Shown: one piece after another, positions 23,239-23,573 of the stretch
Position numbering within the stretch: the first letter of the stretch is position 1
Layout: every line of letters begins with the position of its first letter
Position numbers and translations under genes: made by a program
From: JBGZFC01 sp964346495
GTDB taxonomy: Bacteria > Bacteroidota > Bacteroidia > Bacteroidales > Dysgonomonadaceae
Assembly (NCBI GenBank): GCA_964346495.1
Contig: CAYFUW010000027.1
Span: forward strand, 1-23,573
Reading direction: 5' to 3'
DNA: 23,573 nucleotides
Notes under the pieces: generated by a model
The model's database searches: none
What the model saw: only the letters and a program-made list of their open reading frames with translations
What the model was told of the DNA's origin: nothing

Positions 23239-23544
23239 TTAAAACTCATAGTCTATCGCAGCTCTGGCAATTCGGACTTTGCCAATAAATTCAACAACTT
23301 TAAGATGAGCAGGATGAGTTGCATATATTTGCAAATAGCGCGCATTTTCAAACTCACTCTCCAACATAATATCATAGTTATCTTCGGGCATATTGCCAGC
23401 ATTAATATGAACCTCAATATCTACAATTTCCGGTATAACTTCGCTCAATGCTTCAAGGCGCTGCTTAATAATAAGGGCGTTTTCAACTTTGGTATTCCCT
23501 TCGGCTTCGTCAGCCAACTTAAAAAGTACTATATGTTTCAACAT
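23239..23544 (-). CDS. Dabb-domain protein (stress-responsive dimeric alpha/beta barrel)
   Basis: This is a 101-aa single-domain protein. It begins with MLKHIVLFKL, the conserved first strand of the Dabb family, followed by a helix with IKQRLEALSEVIPEI and a second strand DIEVHINAG. A later HPAHLKVVEFIGKV segment is also typical. Such proteins form ferredoxin-like dimers; some are stress-induced and others are enzymes of aromatic or polyketide pathways. No catalytic residue is evident, so the specific role is open. It lies 145 bp upstream of gyrB on the same strand, but gyrB has its own promoter between them. The window ends 29 bp beyond its start, so its promoter is not seen. Confidence 0.8.
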   Translation of the reverse strand: MLKHIVLFKLADEAEGNTKVENALIIKQRLEALSEVIPEIVDIEVHINAGNMPEDNYDIMLESEFENARYLQIYATHPAHLKVVEFIGKVRIARAAIDYEF

Positions 23545-23573
23545 AATTTTCTGTTTTTAATGGCGTAAAAATA

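Overview
The window is AT-rich chromosomal DNA from a member of the Bacteroidota, most likely a Bacteroidales-type anaerobe. Three things point there. Eight start regions carry the phylum's own -7 element TAnnTTTG, three of them with a TTG about 20 nt upstream. Shine-Dalgarno sites are almost absent. The gene set also fits: ATP-dependent PEP carboxykinase, rubrerythrin, a lipoprotein glutaminyl cyclase and the zapA-rny arrangement. Genus cannot be decided from the sequence alone.

Layout. 1-295: a 3'-half tRNA-Arg(TCT) fragment with a terminator, then the pckA promoter. 296-4390: pckA faces a leftward group (small coiled-coil protein, zapA, rny) for cell division and RNA decay. 4391-4640: divergent promoters. 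4641-7250: alaS. 7251-7536: repeat-rich spacer. 7537-12092: a small surface-glycan island with a GT4-like glycosyltransferase, two GT2 enzymes in a coupled pair and a Wzx-type flippase. 12170-14041: an Uup-like ABC-F ATPase. 14196-14774: rubrerythrin. 14775-15292: a repeat-rich spacer with a 100-N assembly gap. 15293-16045: tcdA (ct6A37 tRNA modification). 16112-17221: a solitary type I restriction specificity subunit between palindromic repeats. 20825-17315 leftward: LD-carboxypeptidase, NhaP2-type cation/proton antiporter and lipoprotein glutaminyl cyclase, closely spaced and probably one operon. 20826-21134: a third repeat-rich spacer. 23093-21135: gyrB. 23544-23239: a small Dabb-domain protein.

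Most genes are housekeeping. The unusual content lies in the spacers. A family of palindromic repeats occurs as 61-bp full copies and a 28-bp deletion derivative. A separate 24-bp palindrome based on GGGATTTGCAATCCC occurs three times plus one half copy. Modules shared between spacers recur together. There is also a twin-hairpin element at the tcdA stop codon and a 16-bp tandem repeat that breaks at the assembly gap. I found no clear new defence or biosynthetic system. The best leads are the modular repeat family, the orphan hsdS flanked by palindromes, the tRNA half as an integration scar, and the structured zapA-rny spacer.
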